Source: an uncultured Clostridia bacterium (GTDB lineage Bacteria > Bacillota > Clostridia > Oscillospirales > JAAYOS01). Taken from it: 64,000 nt of DNA. Within the stretch, counting starts at the first letter, position 1, and each line of letters starts with the position of its first letter. The stretch is from NCBI GenBank assembly GCA_947631015.1, contig CANRJS010000001.1, positions 1-64,000 on the forward strand. Reading direction: 5' to 3'. The translations under genes were made by a program, and so were the position numbers. The notes under the pieces were generated by a model that saw nothing but the letters and a program-made list of their open reading frames with translations, searched no databases and had not been told where the DNA came from. Of the stretch, positions 15,905 through 23,569 are shown one piece after another.

Positions 15905-16315
15905 ATGCGCGGTGAGGAAAAGAAGTCTTTCGACCTGAAAAAATTTGCCGTCTCCGCCGTGATAGGCGGAGCGTCCGGGACGCTTGCGGCACTGCTGATA
16001 CTTATGGGTGCAGCGGCGCTGGTGCTTGGCGGAATGATCGGAGACGGCGGCGGTGTCGTCTATGCCGCGGCGGCGCTCGGCGCGCTTGTAGGTGGGTTCA
16101 TAACCGAGAAAAGAAGCAGGGCAGGGGCTCTGCCGTGTGCCGGCGCTGTGACGCTCGTCATGCTCATACTGCTCACGTGCGTAGGCCTTGCGCTGTACGA
16201 GGACTTTGAACTTACTGCCGGAACATTGAGGACGGCGGCGGCTCTGGCAGTAGGAAGCGTCGCGGGCGCGCTTCTCGGTTCGGGCGGAAAAGCAAAGCGC
16301 GTAAAGAGAAAATAG
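15905..16315 (+). CDS. TIGR04086-family membrane protein
   Basis: 136 residues from ATG 15905, placed 8 bp after AGGGG; GTG 15896 and ATG 15899 are alternatives in frame. Four hydrophobic segments follow a basic N-terminus (KKSFDLKKFAVSAVIGG). Clostridial proteins of this family are encoded beside yajC, which is the situation here. The function is unknown; an envelope or sporulation role is only an inference. The C-terminus is short and basic (KAKRVKRK), and a strong terminator follows. Confidence 0.65.
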   Translation: MRGEEKKSFDLKKFAVSAVIGGASGTLAALLILMGAAALVLGGMIGDGGGVVYAAAALGALVGGFITEKRSRAGALPCAGAVTLVMLILLTCVGLALYEDFELTAGTLRTAAALAVGSVAGALLGSGGKAKRVKRK

Positions 16316-16317
16316 GG

Positions 16318-16353
16318 AAGCGGGACGACGCGGAAGCGCCGTCCCGCTTTTTT
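16318..16353 (+). terminator. Intrinsic terminator
   Basis: AAGCGGGACG pairs with CGTCCCGCTT, with an inner CGC-GGAA-GCG stem and six T at the end. Confidence 0.85.
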
Positions 16354-16637
16354 CCTTCTGTGCGGCTCTTCGGAGAGGACGAAGTTTTGGTCATTTTTAC
16401 TGTTCGGGGTAAATGCTTTGAAACGCTTATATCTGGTTGTGCAAAGTTTTTAACAACTACATCTTGACAAAAAACGGCTCTTTTAAAGTTTACATAAATC
16501 GGTTTACATAATATAGGCGGCAGAATTTGGGCAAAACTCCGAAAATCCGCTCAGTGGGCGGGTTTTACTTGATTTTAACGCAAAACAGTGGTATATTATG
16601 TATACGCTTTTATGTAAACTCCGCAAACGGCAGCCCG
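16354..16637. other. AT-rich gap before the spoIIM-like gene, with three GTTTACATAA boxes
   Basis: No gene seen. GTTTACATAA occurs at 16488-16497 and 16502-16511, and its complement TTATGTAAAC at 16610-16619. Between them is a sigma-A-type promoter, TTGATT 16569-16574, 17 bp, TATATT 16592-16597. The boxes look like sites for a regulator that I cannot name. Confidence 0.4.
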
Positions 16638-16666
16638 GCATATCCCTTTTCCCCGCATCATACGAT
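16638..16666 (+). promoter_or_regulatory. Sigma-E-like promoter of the spoIIM-like gene
   Basis: GCATATC at 16638-16644, 14 bp, CATACGAT at 16659-16666. This agrees with the Bacillus sigma-E consensus (KMATATT, 13-15 bp, CATACANT) at all but one base in each box, and places the start of transcription about 15 bp before the TTG start at 16688. Bacillus spoIIM is a sigma-E gene. Confidence 0.55.
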
Positions 16667-16687
16667 AGTGTGGGGGAGGGACGAGCT

Positions 16688-17278
16688 TTGAAGAAGATAT
16701 TGCTTCGCCTTCGTGCCGCGTCCGACGGAGAAGGGCTCGGCGCGGCGGGTCTGTTGGTCTCGGCGGCGTTTATTATCGGAGCTCTCGCGGGAGGCATAGT
16801 CGCGGCTTACGGCGGTCTGCTTCCGGCTGACGTTGTTCCGCAGCTCGGACGGGTCGGCGCCGCAGATGCCGTGTGGAACGTGTTCTGTTATCCGGTGCTT
16901 GCCCTGCTCTGCGGATTTACGCTCATCGGATTTCTACTCGAGCCGCTTCTTGCGGCGGTGCGCGGATTTCTGCTCGCTTTTGCCGCGACGGCGCTTTGCC
17001 GTCTCTACGGCTTTGCGGGACTGCTCCTTGCGCTGGCTTCCGGCGCCGTAGAGCTTGCGGTCGTGATACCGTGTTTTCTGCTTATCGCTGCGCGGGGACT
17101 TTCTATCTCCTCCGCCATAACCGGCGCGGTTTCGGGACGGTACAAGGGCGTGAGAATCTTCGATTCGTTGTTTTTTGTCCGCATGGCAGGGATACTGCTG
17201 CTTCTTGCGGCGGCGGTGTTCGCTGAAATTTATCTGACGCCGTGGCTTGCCGGCCTCGCGTCGCGACTTATAAGCTAG
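16688..17278 (+). CDS. spoIIM: Stage II sporulation protein M-like membrane protein
   Basis: 196 residues from a TTG at 16688, preceded by GGGGGAGGG. About five hydrophobic segments fill the protein, and the stretch GAVELAVVIPCFLLIAARG resembles the H-G-x-x-E-L/I-P region of the SpoIIM/DUF95 family. It lies just before xerD, the order seen around ripX/xerD and spoIIM in Firmicutes, and has a sigma-E-like promoter. SpoIIM works with SpoIID and SpoIIP in engulfment. Similarity is modest, so the name rests mainly on context and promoter. Confidence 0.6.
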   Translation: MKKILLRLRAASDGEGLGAAGLLVSAAFIIGALAGGIVAAYGGLLPADVVPQLGRVGAADAVWNVFCYPVLALLCGFTLIGFLLEPLLAAVRGFLLAFAATALCRLYGFAGLLLALASGAVELAVVIPCFLLIAARGLSISSAITGAVSGRYKGVRIFDSLFFVRMAGILLLLAAAVFAEIYLTPWLAGLASRLIS

Positions 17279-17300
17279 TTTCGGAAAGAGGAAGTTAAAA

Positions 17301-18188
17301 ATGCAGGTTCAGCAGCTCAGGAAATATGAGGTATATCTGCGCGGCGCAAAGGGCGCTTCGGAGAACACGGTCGAGGCGTACATGCGCGATCTCCGTCGTT
17401 TCGGGGAATGGCTCGGCACGCGCGGGGTGCGCAGCTTCTCCGCGGTGAAGCCGGAGCATGCGGCGGACTATATAGCTTACCTCTCCGCGAGCGGCAAGAG
17501 CCCGAGTACGATTACTCGGACGCTCGCCTCGCTGAAATGCTTCTTTGCCTACCTCTGGTCGGCGGGGAAATGCTCGCTGAATCCGTTTGACGGCATAACG
17601 CCGCCGAAGGCCGAGAAAAAGCAGCCGATGGTCCTCACGAGCGACGAGGTGGAGCTTCTTCTGAGCCAGCCCAAGCCGGTCGACTTCAAGGGATACCGCG
17701 ACCGCGCCATACTCGAACTGCTCTACGCGGCGGGAGTCCGCGTGAGCGAGCTTATAGCCATGGACCTCTCGGACGTGAACCTCAACGCGGGATTTGTGCG
17801 CGCGGGTGAGTCCGAGCACGGAAGAATGATACCCATATACTCGAGCGCCGTCACCGCGATAAGCGACTATTTGAAATGCGCCCGCTCCAAGATCGCCGTC
17901 ATGCCCGGCGAGACCGCGCTGTTTGTCAACTCGGGCGGCACGCGCATGACGCGGCAGGGGCTCTGGAAGATACTCAAAAAGTATCAGGAGCAGACAAAGC
18001 TCGGCAAGGACATAACGCCTCAGACGCTTCGCCACTCGCTCGCGACGCACATGCTCCAGAACGGCGCCGACCTAGGCACGGTCCAGGAGATTCTGGGGCA
18101 CACAGACAAGGCGTCCACACAGTTCTACGCGCAGATGCTCATGCGCGGCCTGAGAGACGCATACAACCGCTACCATCCCCGCGCTTGA
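17301..18188 (+). CDS. xerD: Tyrosine recombinase XerD
   Basis: Resolves chromosome dimers at dif with a second Xer protein. 295 residues with an N-terminal SAM-like DNA-binding domain (about 1-90) and a catalytic domain. The catalytic Arg is in AAGVRVSEL, the second Arg in TLRHSLATHML, the late His in LGHTD and the nucleophile Tyr in TQFYAQ; the C-terminal YHPRA is typical of XerD. The HxxR motif reads QTLR instead of HxLR, an unusual change in an active-site His. The second Xer-like gene of the window (22115-23146) keeps that His. Confidence 0.88.
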   Translation: MQVQQLRKYEVYLRGAKGASENTVEAYMRDLRRFGEWLGTRGVRSFSAVKPEHAADYIAYLSASGKSPSTITRTLASLKCFFAYLWSAGKCSLNPFDGITPPKAEKKQPMVLTSDEVELLLSQPKPVDFKGYRDRAILELLYAAGVRVSELIAMDLSDVNLNAGFVRAGESEHGRMIPIYSSAVTAISDYLKCARSKIAVMPGETALFVNSGGTRMTRQGLWKILKKYQEQTKLGKDITPQTLRHSLATHMLQNGADLGTVQEILGHTDKASTQFYAQMLMRGLRDAYNRYHPRA

Positions 18189-18213
18189 CTTTTCCGCGAT
18201 GTAATGGTATCCT
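18185..18213 (+). promoter_or_regulatory. Promoter of the YesL-like gene
   Basis: TTGACT at 18185-18190 overlaps the xerD stop codon; 17 bp; TATCCT at 18208-18213. The ATG is 175 bp downstream. Confidence 0.5.
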
Positions 18214-18387
18214 AATCAGAGAAGCGGCGCGCTTCGCCTCGGCAGGTGCGACAAACGAATACAGTGCGGCGTCCGCGCCGACCGCGACGTTGCGCGGGCG
18301 TGCGGCCGCCGGGTAAGCTTGGGGCGTGACGAAGCGCCCCAAACCTTTATCCGAACCGCCGGAGGCTTTTACGGGAGGGTAGAGCTT

Positions 18388-19515
18388 ATGGGTCTGTTTT
18401 CTAACGATATATGGTCAAAGCCCGGAAAGGGCGTTGACAAGGACGAACCGCAGAAGAACGCGTTTTTCCATTTCTGGGAGCTTGTGGGGCGGAAGTTTTT
18501 CCGCCTTGTGGCGTTCAATGTGTTCTATTTTATCTGCCTGCTTCCGGTGATAGTGGCGGTGTACGGACTGTTCTACACGTGGCTCGCGGCCATCTCCGGC
18601 ATAGGGGCGGATGAGGCGGTGAACCTGCCGGTGCTGCCCGGAATGCTCAGCCTGCTGTATACTTATGTTCCGGACGTGCTGCACATTCCGCTGCTCATAA
18701 TTTCGCTTCTCATATACGGACCGGCGACGATGGGTCTTACCTACATCCTGCGGAACTTCGTCCGCGAGGAGCACGCCTGGACGAGCGACTTCTTCTCGCG
18801 TGCGATCTCAAACTGGAAGCAGGGACTGTTCTTCGGGATACTTGACATTATCGCCGCATTCATCATGTATGTGAACTGGAACTATTCCGCGCTCTCCGGC
18901 GAGGAGGTCGGGGCGTTTGCGATAGTCATACGCGGCGTGACGACGGTGCTCTTTATCTACTACCTCTTTATGCGCAACTACTTCTACCAGCTCGCCGTGA
19001 CCGTAAACCTGAACGTCCGTCAGATAATCAAGAACTCCGCGATATTCGGCATCGTCGGTCTGGGGCGGAACTTCCTCGCGCTGATCTGCGTGGCGGCGAT
19101 AGTCGTCGTCTCGACGATGCTCCACTCGCTCGTGGAGTTGCTTGCCGTGCCGTTAATCATGTTCTCGCTCGCGGGGTTTGCCGCCGTCTACTGCACGTAT
19201 CCCATAACCGACAAGTATATCGTACAGCCCGCTCTCGCGGAGGAGAGGAAGAACGAGGAGCGGATAGGATTTGACGACCTCGAACCCGCCGTCCTGCCGC
19301 CGGAGCTCGGCGGCCCCGGCGCGGGCGCTCTCGGACCGAGAGACGTGGCGGAAAGGAGCGCCGCTTCCTCAAAGCCCGAGGATGCTCTCGCAGACGCGGC
19401 TCCGGCAAGCACGGCGATAGAGAAAGCCGAAGGGGAGACCCCGTCGGCGAAGGAGGACAAGTCCCCGGAGCCCGAAGATCCCGACAACTCCGCAACAAAG
19501 GACGAAAACGCTTGA
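18388..19515 (+). CDS. YesL-like (DUF624) membrane protein with acidic tail
   Basis: 375 residues from ATG 18388 (GGGAGGG upstream). The N-terminal region FFHFWELVGRKFFRLVAFNVFYFICLLPVI and the five or six helices over residues 45-280 match the DUF624/YesL family, often linked with sugar uptake loci. The last 90 residues are disordered and rich in Glu, Ala, Pro and Lys, a tail not usual for the family. The role is unknown. Its stop codon overlaps the -35 of the next promoter. Confidence 0.7.
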   Translation: MGLFSNDIWSKPGKGVDKDEPQKNAFFHFWELVGRKFFRLVAFNVFYFICLLPVIVAVYGLFYTWLAAISGIGADEAVNLPVLPGMLSLLYTYVPDVLHIPLLIISLLIYGPATMGLTYILRNFVREEHAWTSDFFSRAISNWKQGLFFGILDIIAAFIMYVNWNYSALSGEEVGAFAIVIRGVTTVLFIYYLFMRNYFYQLAVTVNLNVRQIIKNSAIFGIVGLGRNFLALICVAAIVVVSTMLHSLVELLAVPLIMFSLAGFAAVYCTYPITDKYIVQPALAEERKNEERIGFDDLEPAVLPPELGGPGAGALGPRDVAERSAASSKPEDALADAAPASTAIEKAEGETPSAKEDKSPEPEDPDNSATKDENA

Positions 19516-19542
19516 CATGGAGTGCGCTCCATACTGTATGAT
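19512..19542 (+). promoter_or_regulatory. MerR-type promoter (19 bp spacer with dyad) before the aldo/keto reductase
   Basis: TTGACA at 19512-19517, a 19 bp spacer, TATGAT at 19537-19542. Directly beside the -35 lies ATGGAG-TGCG-CTCCAT (19517-19532). An over-long spacer with a dyad next to the -35 is the hallmark of promoters activated by MerR-family proteins. The regulator gene is not in the window. Confidence 0.6.
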
Positions 19543-19590
19543 ATACAAAAGACCTCTTTATACACTCAAGAGCAAAAGGAGATACCGAAA

Positions 19591-20616
19591 ATGAAGGAAA
19601 TAGTGCTCGGCTCGACCGGAATAAGGACGCCGCAGAACGCGTTCGGCGCGCTCCCCATTCAGCGCGACGATACAGAGACGGCGGTGAAGCTGCTCCGCAA
19701 GGCATACGAGGGAGGAATGACCTTCTTTGATACCGCGCGCGCCTATTCGGACAGCGAGGAGAAGCTCGGTATCGCGTTCAAGGGTATGCGCGACAAAATA
19801 TTCATCGCCACAAAGACGATGGCGCACACGCCGGAGCAGTTCTGGAGTCAGCTCGATGAGTCGCTTACAAAGCTCGGCACCGACTATGTGGATATATACC
19901 AGTTCCACTGCGCCGGCCGCGTGTACCGTCCGGGCGACGGGACCGGCATGTACGAGTGCATGCAGGAGGCAAAGAAGCAGGGAAAGATCCGCCACATCGG
20001 TATCACCGCGCACCTGATAGCCGTCGCGGAGGAGGCGGTCGAGTCGGGGCTGTATGAGACGCTTCAGTACCCGTTTAGTTATCTCTCCATCGACCGCGAG
20101 ATAGAGCTCGTGAAGAAGACCGAGAAGGCGAATATGGGCTTTATCGCGATGAAGTCGCTTGCCGGCGGACTTATCACGCGCTCGGACGTTGCGTTCGCGT
20201 TTGCAGGGCAGTACCCCGTCCTTCCGATATGGGGAGTACAGCGCGAGCATGAGCTTGACGAGTTCCTCAGCTACTTCGAGAAGCCGCCGGTCTTTACCGA
20301 CGAGATGCGGGACTTTGTGGAGCAGGAGAAGAAGGAGCTCGCGGGTGACTTCTGCCGCGGCTGCGGCTACTGCATGCCGTGCCCCGCGGGCATACAGATA
20401 AACACTGCGGCGAGAATGTCGCTTCTCATACGCCGTGCTCCGTCCGCAGGACAGCTCACGCCGCAGGCGCAGGCGATGATGGAGAACATAGAGAACTGCC
20501 TCGAATGCGGGCAGTGCAAGTCGAAGTGTCCGTATCAGCTGGATACCCCGGCGCTGCTCAAGAAAAACCTCGCGGATTACAGAAGGATACTCGCGGGCGA
20601 GGTAAGCGTAAATTAG
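19591..20616 (+). CDS. Aldo/keto reductase with C-terminal [4Fe-4S] domain
   Basis: 341 residues from ATG 19591 (AAAGGAGA upstream). The AKR barrel has the catalytic FDTARAYSDSEEKLG with Asp-Tyr, followed by Lys in IATKTM and His in QFHCAG. Residues of about 275-325 hold two ferredoxin-like clusters, CRGCGYCMPC and CLECGQCKSKC. Proteins of this build (YccK/PF-like anaerobic AKRs) probably use reduced ferredoxin or pass electrons between nicotinamide and Fe-S; the carbonyl substrate is unknown. The MerR-type promoter suggests induction by an electrophile or aldehyde. Confidence 0.85.
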   Translation: MKEIVLGSTGIRTPQNAFGALPIQRDDTETAVKLLRKAYEGGMTFFDTARAYSDSEEKLGIAFKGMRDKIFIATKTMAHTPEQFWSQLDESLTKLGTDYVDIYQFHCAGRVYRPGDGTGMYECMQEAKKQGKIRHIGITAHLIAVAEEAVESGLYETLQYPFSYLSIDREIELVKKTEKANMGFIAMKSLAGGLITRSDVAFAFAGQYPVLPIWGVQREHELDEFLSYFEKPPVFTDEMRDFVEQEKKELAGDFCRGCGYCMPCPAGIQINTAARMSLLIRRAPSAGQLTPQAQAMMENIENCLECGQCKSKCPYQLDTPALLKKNLADYRRILAGEVSVN

Positions 20617-20720
20617 AGCGGTTGATTACAAAAAACAGGCGGAAAACTTTTCCCACCGACGCCTAAGGAAGTAATTGAAAACGGCATTCAAATACGATCA
20701 AACTGGTGTCAGCAAAGGCA

Positions 20721-20762
20721 AACGGCAACACAGAAAGTAAAAATACTTTCTGTGTTGCCGTT
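20721..20762 (+). terminator. 19 bp perfect stem
   Basis: Arms 20721-20739 and 20744-20762 around AAAA, followed by a T-rich but broken tract (CTTTGTTGTTC). It lies in AT-rich DNA between the aldo/keto reductase and padR. It may stop the reductase transcript or mark the edge of the acquired PadR segment. Confidence 0.5.
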
Positions 20763-20830
20763 CTTTGTTGTTCATAAAGGTGGCGGTACAGTTGAAGGGG
20801 TTGAACAATTAGTGATTTTTCAAAATCCTC

Positions 20831-20875
20831 TTGACATATATTACGGTTAGTGATATATTTATTACAGTAACCGTA
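20831..20875 (+). promoter_or_regulatory. padR promoter with operator
   Basis: TTGACA 20831-20836, 17 bp, TATATT 20854-20859. TACGGTTA (20842-20849) and TAACCGTA (20868-20875) form a dyad that straddles the -10 and the start point, as expected for autorepression by PadR. Confidence 0.65.
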
Positions 20876-20892
20876 GTGAAGGAGGCGTAGAA

Positions 20893-21219
20893 TTGCGTGA
20901 CAATATAAAGGGCGGCGCACTGACTGAAGTAACATTTTTTGTTTTGCTTTCGGTTTATCGGCCGAGGCACGGATATGCGATCATGCAGTTTATTGAAGAA
21001 AAAACGAACGGTCGGTTGGTGCTTGGAGCAGGAACACTGTATGGTGCGCTCACAGCTCTGGAAGAGAAAGGGTGGATCATACCGTGCGGCAATGCAGGCG
21101 GACGAAAAAAAGAATATCTCATCACATATGCAGGGAAAGAAATCTGCAATAAAGAAATTCTTCGATTAAAAGAACTGGTCAAAATCGCTGAGGATATTAT
21201 GGGAGAAAAATATGAGTAA
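20893..21219 (+). CDS. PadR-family transcriptional regulator
   Basis: 108 residues from a TTG with GGAGG 7 bp upstream. The winged-helix core is seen in TEVTFFVLLSVYRPRHGYAIMQFIEEKT, LGAGTLYGALTALEEKGWI and RKKEYLITYAGKE. It overlaps the next gene by 8 bp, a common PadR-DUF2812 pairing, and probably represses both through the dyad in its own promoter. Low G+C compared with neighbours. Confidence 0.9.
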   Translation: MRDNIKGGALTEVTFFVLLSVYRPRHGYAIMQFIEEKTNGRLVLGAGTLYGALTALEEKGWIIPCGNAGGRKKEYLITYAGKEICNKEILRLKELVKIAEDIMGEKYE

Positions 21220-22030
21220 GAAATATTATCGTTTCTTTTGGGGCTTCCTGAAAAGGCAGGAAAACTGGCTGAATAAAATGGCGGATAAAGGCTGCCGTCT
21301 GATTCGTACAGGCAGGGCATGGTATGAGTTTACGGATTGTGAACCGGGGAAATATCGCTACGCAGTAGAATTTGTCGGAGAAAAATCGCAACAAATTGCC
21401 ACAGAATATGCGTCTTTTTTGGAAGATTTCGGCTATCGTGTGTTATTTAAGAATTTGAATCTTGATTATTCTGTGGGGAAAGCTGTTTTTCGCCCGTGGG
21501 CAAAGAAGGGCGGTAAAATCGCAACGACCGGAGGCTCTTACAACAAAGAACTTCTCATTGTAGAAAAGGAAAACGACGGAAAACCGTTTGAATTGCACAC
21601 TACCGATGAGGACATCCGAGAATACAAAAAGACAGTTCGCAAACCCTGGATTTTTTCTATCGTTACCATCCTTGTTATTGTTTCAGTATCTTTTGGAGGC
21701 ATTTTCTTGACAAAAACTTTGGGCATTGAAAGCAGCAGAAGTGCAACAAGAATTGGGTATGTCGGCAACGAAGGGTATAGCAGCTGGACAGGCAGATATC
21801 TCTCTCTTGACGGAACCATGAAGAAAAGCATTCACCCAAAGACGGATATGCTCCATATTGATGTAACGACCGACGGCGGGACGATCTCCATTGAAATACA
21901 GGATGCGGAGGGGAATGTCATTTTCGATGAGCACGATATCGGAACGGAATCTTTTGATGTAGCCGTGTCCGGAAAAGTTGTTGTCAGAATTATAGCTGAC
22001 AGTCATAAAGGCAGTTTTTCCATAGAATAG
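21212..22030 (+). CDS. DUF2812-domain membrane protein
   Basis: 272 residues, translationally coupled to padR. The N-terminal 120 residues (FFWGFLKRQENWLNKMADKG, GKYRYAVEFV) match DUF2812. One helix (about 145-167, WIFSIVTILVIVSVSFGGIFL) is followed by a 100-residue beta-rich outside domain (WTGRYLSLDG, TISIEIQDAEGNVIF). The function is unknown; PadR-controlled pairs of this type often respond to envelope-active compounds (family knowledge, not shown here). AT-rich. Confidence 0.75.
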   Translation: MSKKYYRFFWGFLKRQENWLNKMADKGCRLIRTGRAWYEFTDCEPGKYRYAVEFVGEKSQQIATEYASFLEDFGYRVLFKNLNLDYSVGKAVFRPWAKKGGKIATTGGSYNKELLIVEKENDGKPFELHTTDEDIREYKKTVRKPWIFSIVTILVIVSVSFGGIFLTKTLGIESSRSATRIGYVGNEGYSSWTGRYLSLDGTMKKSIHPKTDMLHIDVTTDGGTISIEIQDAEGNVIFDEHDIGTESFDVAVSGKVVVRIIADSHKGSFSIE

Positions 22031-22059
22031 GAATGCGTACAGAATTGCTCCATAAAAAG

Positions 22060-22098
22060 CGGGAAGGTGTAGTCCTAAAACTGCGCCTTCCCGTTCTG
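22060..22098 (+). terminator. Terminator after the padR operon
   Basis: CGGGAAGG pairs with CCTTCCCG across an 18 nt loop with a short T-rich end. Confidence 0.5.
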
Positions 22099-22114
22099 TT
22101 TGAAATTGCTTTTT

Positions 22115-23146
22115 TTATTCTTCGTCGTTTTTCGGCGCGGGCGCGCGGCGCTTTACGTTGGCGAGCGGATTGGCGTCCGCCGCGTAGCGCAGATCTTCGC
22201 TTGCGACGTGAGTGTATATCTGCGTCGTGTTCAGGTTCTCGTGGCCGAGCACCTCCTGAAGCGTCCGCACGTCGACGCCGTTGCGGTGCATCAACGTCGC
22301 CGCCGTGTGACGGAGCTTGTGTGAGGAGTACTTGGACGCGTCGAGCCCGGCCTTCAGCAGGGTGCGCTTGACCATGGCGTGTACCGCGTCGGTGGAGACG
22401 CGGCGGTGACGCCGCGCGGACACGAACAGAGCGGCGCGGTGCGGCCCCTCAAGCGTTATGCCGGAGCGGACGGCGAGCCAGTCGTTGATGGCGTCCACAC
22501 AGGCGCCGTTGAGGTAGACCGTGCGCTCCTTGTTGCCCTTGCCAAGCATGCGGAGCGTGTCGCCGTTGATGTCCGAGACGTTCAGCCCCACGAGCTCGGA
22601 TATTCGCAGCCCGCAGTTGAGGAATATGACGAGTATGCAGTAGTCGCGTTCGCGGTTCTCGCCGTCCACGGCGTTCAGGAGCGCGATGCTCTCGTCGACC
22701 GTCAGATAGCGGGGGAGGGACTGCTTCAGCTTGGGGGAATCCAGTCCCTGAATCGGATTTTCCTCAAGGAGCTGGGCTTTTACCGTCAGATACTTGTAAA
22801 ACGAGCGCAGAGACGATATCTTGCGGGAACGGCTCACCGCGTTCAGTCCGGAGCCGGACTCGGGCGAGTTGTGACGGCGCTCGCGGTCGCGGCTGAGATA
22901 GCTCATAAAGCCGTAGACGTCCGCAAGCGTTACCGACGCCGCGAGCGGAAGGTCGACGTCGTCGACGGGGATGTTCTCAAACGGAGTGTCCTCCGGGACT
23001 AGACCGCGTGAGAGCTTCAGGTATCGGAAGAACGTGCGCAGGTCGAGAAAGTATTCGTTCACCGTGAGCTTCGAGTGGCCGCGTATAGTCTCGTGGTATG
23101 TAAGAAAGTCGCGAATCAGCGGCGACGCTTCCTTGCGGTAGTCCAT
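22115..23146 (-). CDS. Tyrosine recombinase, XerC-like
   Basis: 343 residues from the ATG at 23146, which follows AAAGGAGGT at ideal distance; upstream in-frame codons lack such a site. The N-terminal SAM-like domain (about 1-105) leads to a catalytic domain with Arg in CGLRISEL, Lys region LGKGNKERT, HKLRH and LGHENL, and Tyr in TTQIYTH. It may be the XerC partner of the XerD at 17301-18188. No phage or integron genes are near, so a housekeeping role is more likely than an integrase. Confidence 0.8.
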   Translation of the reverse strand: MDYRKEASPLIRDFLTYHETIRGHSKLTVNEYFLDLRTFFRYLKLSRGLVPEDTPFENIPVDDVDLPLAASVTLADVYGFMSYLSRDRERRHNSPESGSGLNAVSRSRKISSLRSFYKYLTVKAQLLEENPIQGLDSPKLKQSLPRYLTVDESIALLNAVDGENRERDYCILVIFLNCGLRISELVGLNVSDINGDTLRMLGKGNKERTVYLNGACVDAINDWLAVRSGITLEGPHRAALFVSARRHRRVSTDAVHAMVKRTLLKAGLDASKYSSHKLRHTAATLMHRNGVDVRTLQEVLGHENLNTTQIYTHVASEDLRYAADANPLANVKRRAPAPKNDEE

Positions 23147-23214
23147 GGTTTGACCTCCTTTGGCGCCTTCCCGTCGGTGCGGCCCGAGGGGAGAGGCCGA
23201 TTGCTTACATATAC

Positions 23215-23243
23215 AGTCTAGCACACAAAAACGCATTTGTCAA
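23215..23243 (-). promoter_or_regulatory. Promoter of the XerC-like gene with a palindrome over the -35
   Basis: Reading leftward: TTGACA (23243-23238), 17 bp, TAGACT (23220-23215). The dyad TCAACAAAAT-AAAA-ATTTTGTTGA (23240-23263) overlaps the -35 and may be an operator. Confidence 0.55.
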
Positions 23244-23263
23244 CAAAATAAAAATTTTGTTGA

Positions 23264-23569
23264 ATTGAGAGGAGGGTAAAACCGCTTTCTGAGGGTCAAA
23301 AGCCCTCTCGAACCCCTCTCGGGGTCTTTCGGAGGCTCTTGGGGGCTCTAGAACCCCTCTCGGACTTTTCAACCGTCCGAGCGGCGTATTCCGCTGTGAG
23401 CTGCGTCACAGCACCATATTTATTAAGGAGCATTCGGGATTTGCCTTGGCGAGCCGTTCGATTACCCACGTCTCTGTGTAACTTAAATACTTTTGATGAA
23501 TCTGTTGTTTCGAAGAGCCATTGTCTGCTCGGCTGTCAATCCTTTGGACTGTCATAGACCGCGCTGTTT
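23264..23569. other. Gap without a recognised gene
   Basis: Contains a GAGGGC-type stem (about 23291-23306) and the direct repeat GAACCCCTCTCGG at 23310-23322 and 23351-23363. No tRNA, no convincing ORF and no clear terminator were seen. Confidence 0.4.

Noticed and set aside
22115..23146. Phage or integron integrase
   Set aside because: No phage, cassette or att-like genes or repeats nearby; sequence looks like the Xer group.
23440..23500. tRNA-like GTTCGATTACC stretch
   Set aside because: No acceptor or anticodon stem can be formed around it.
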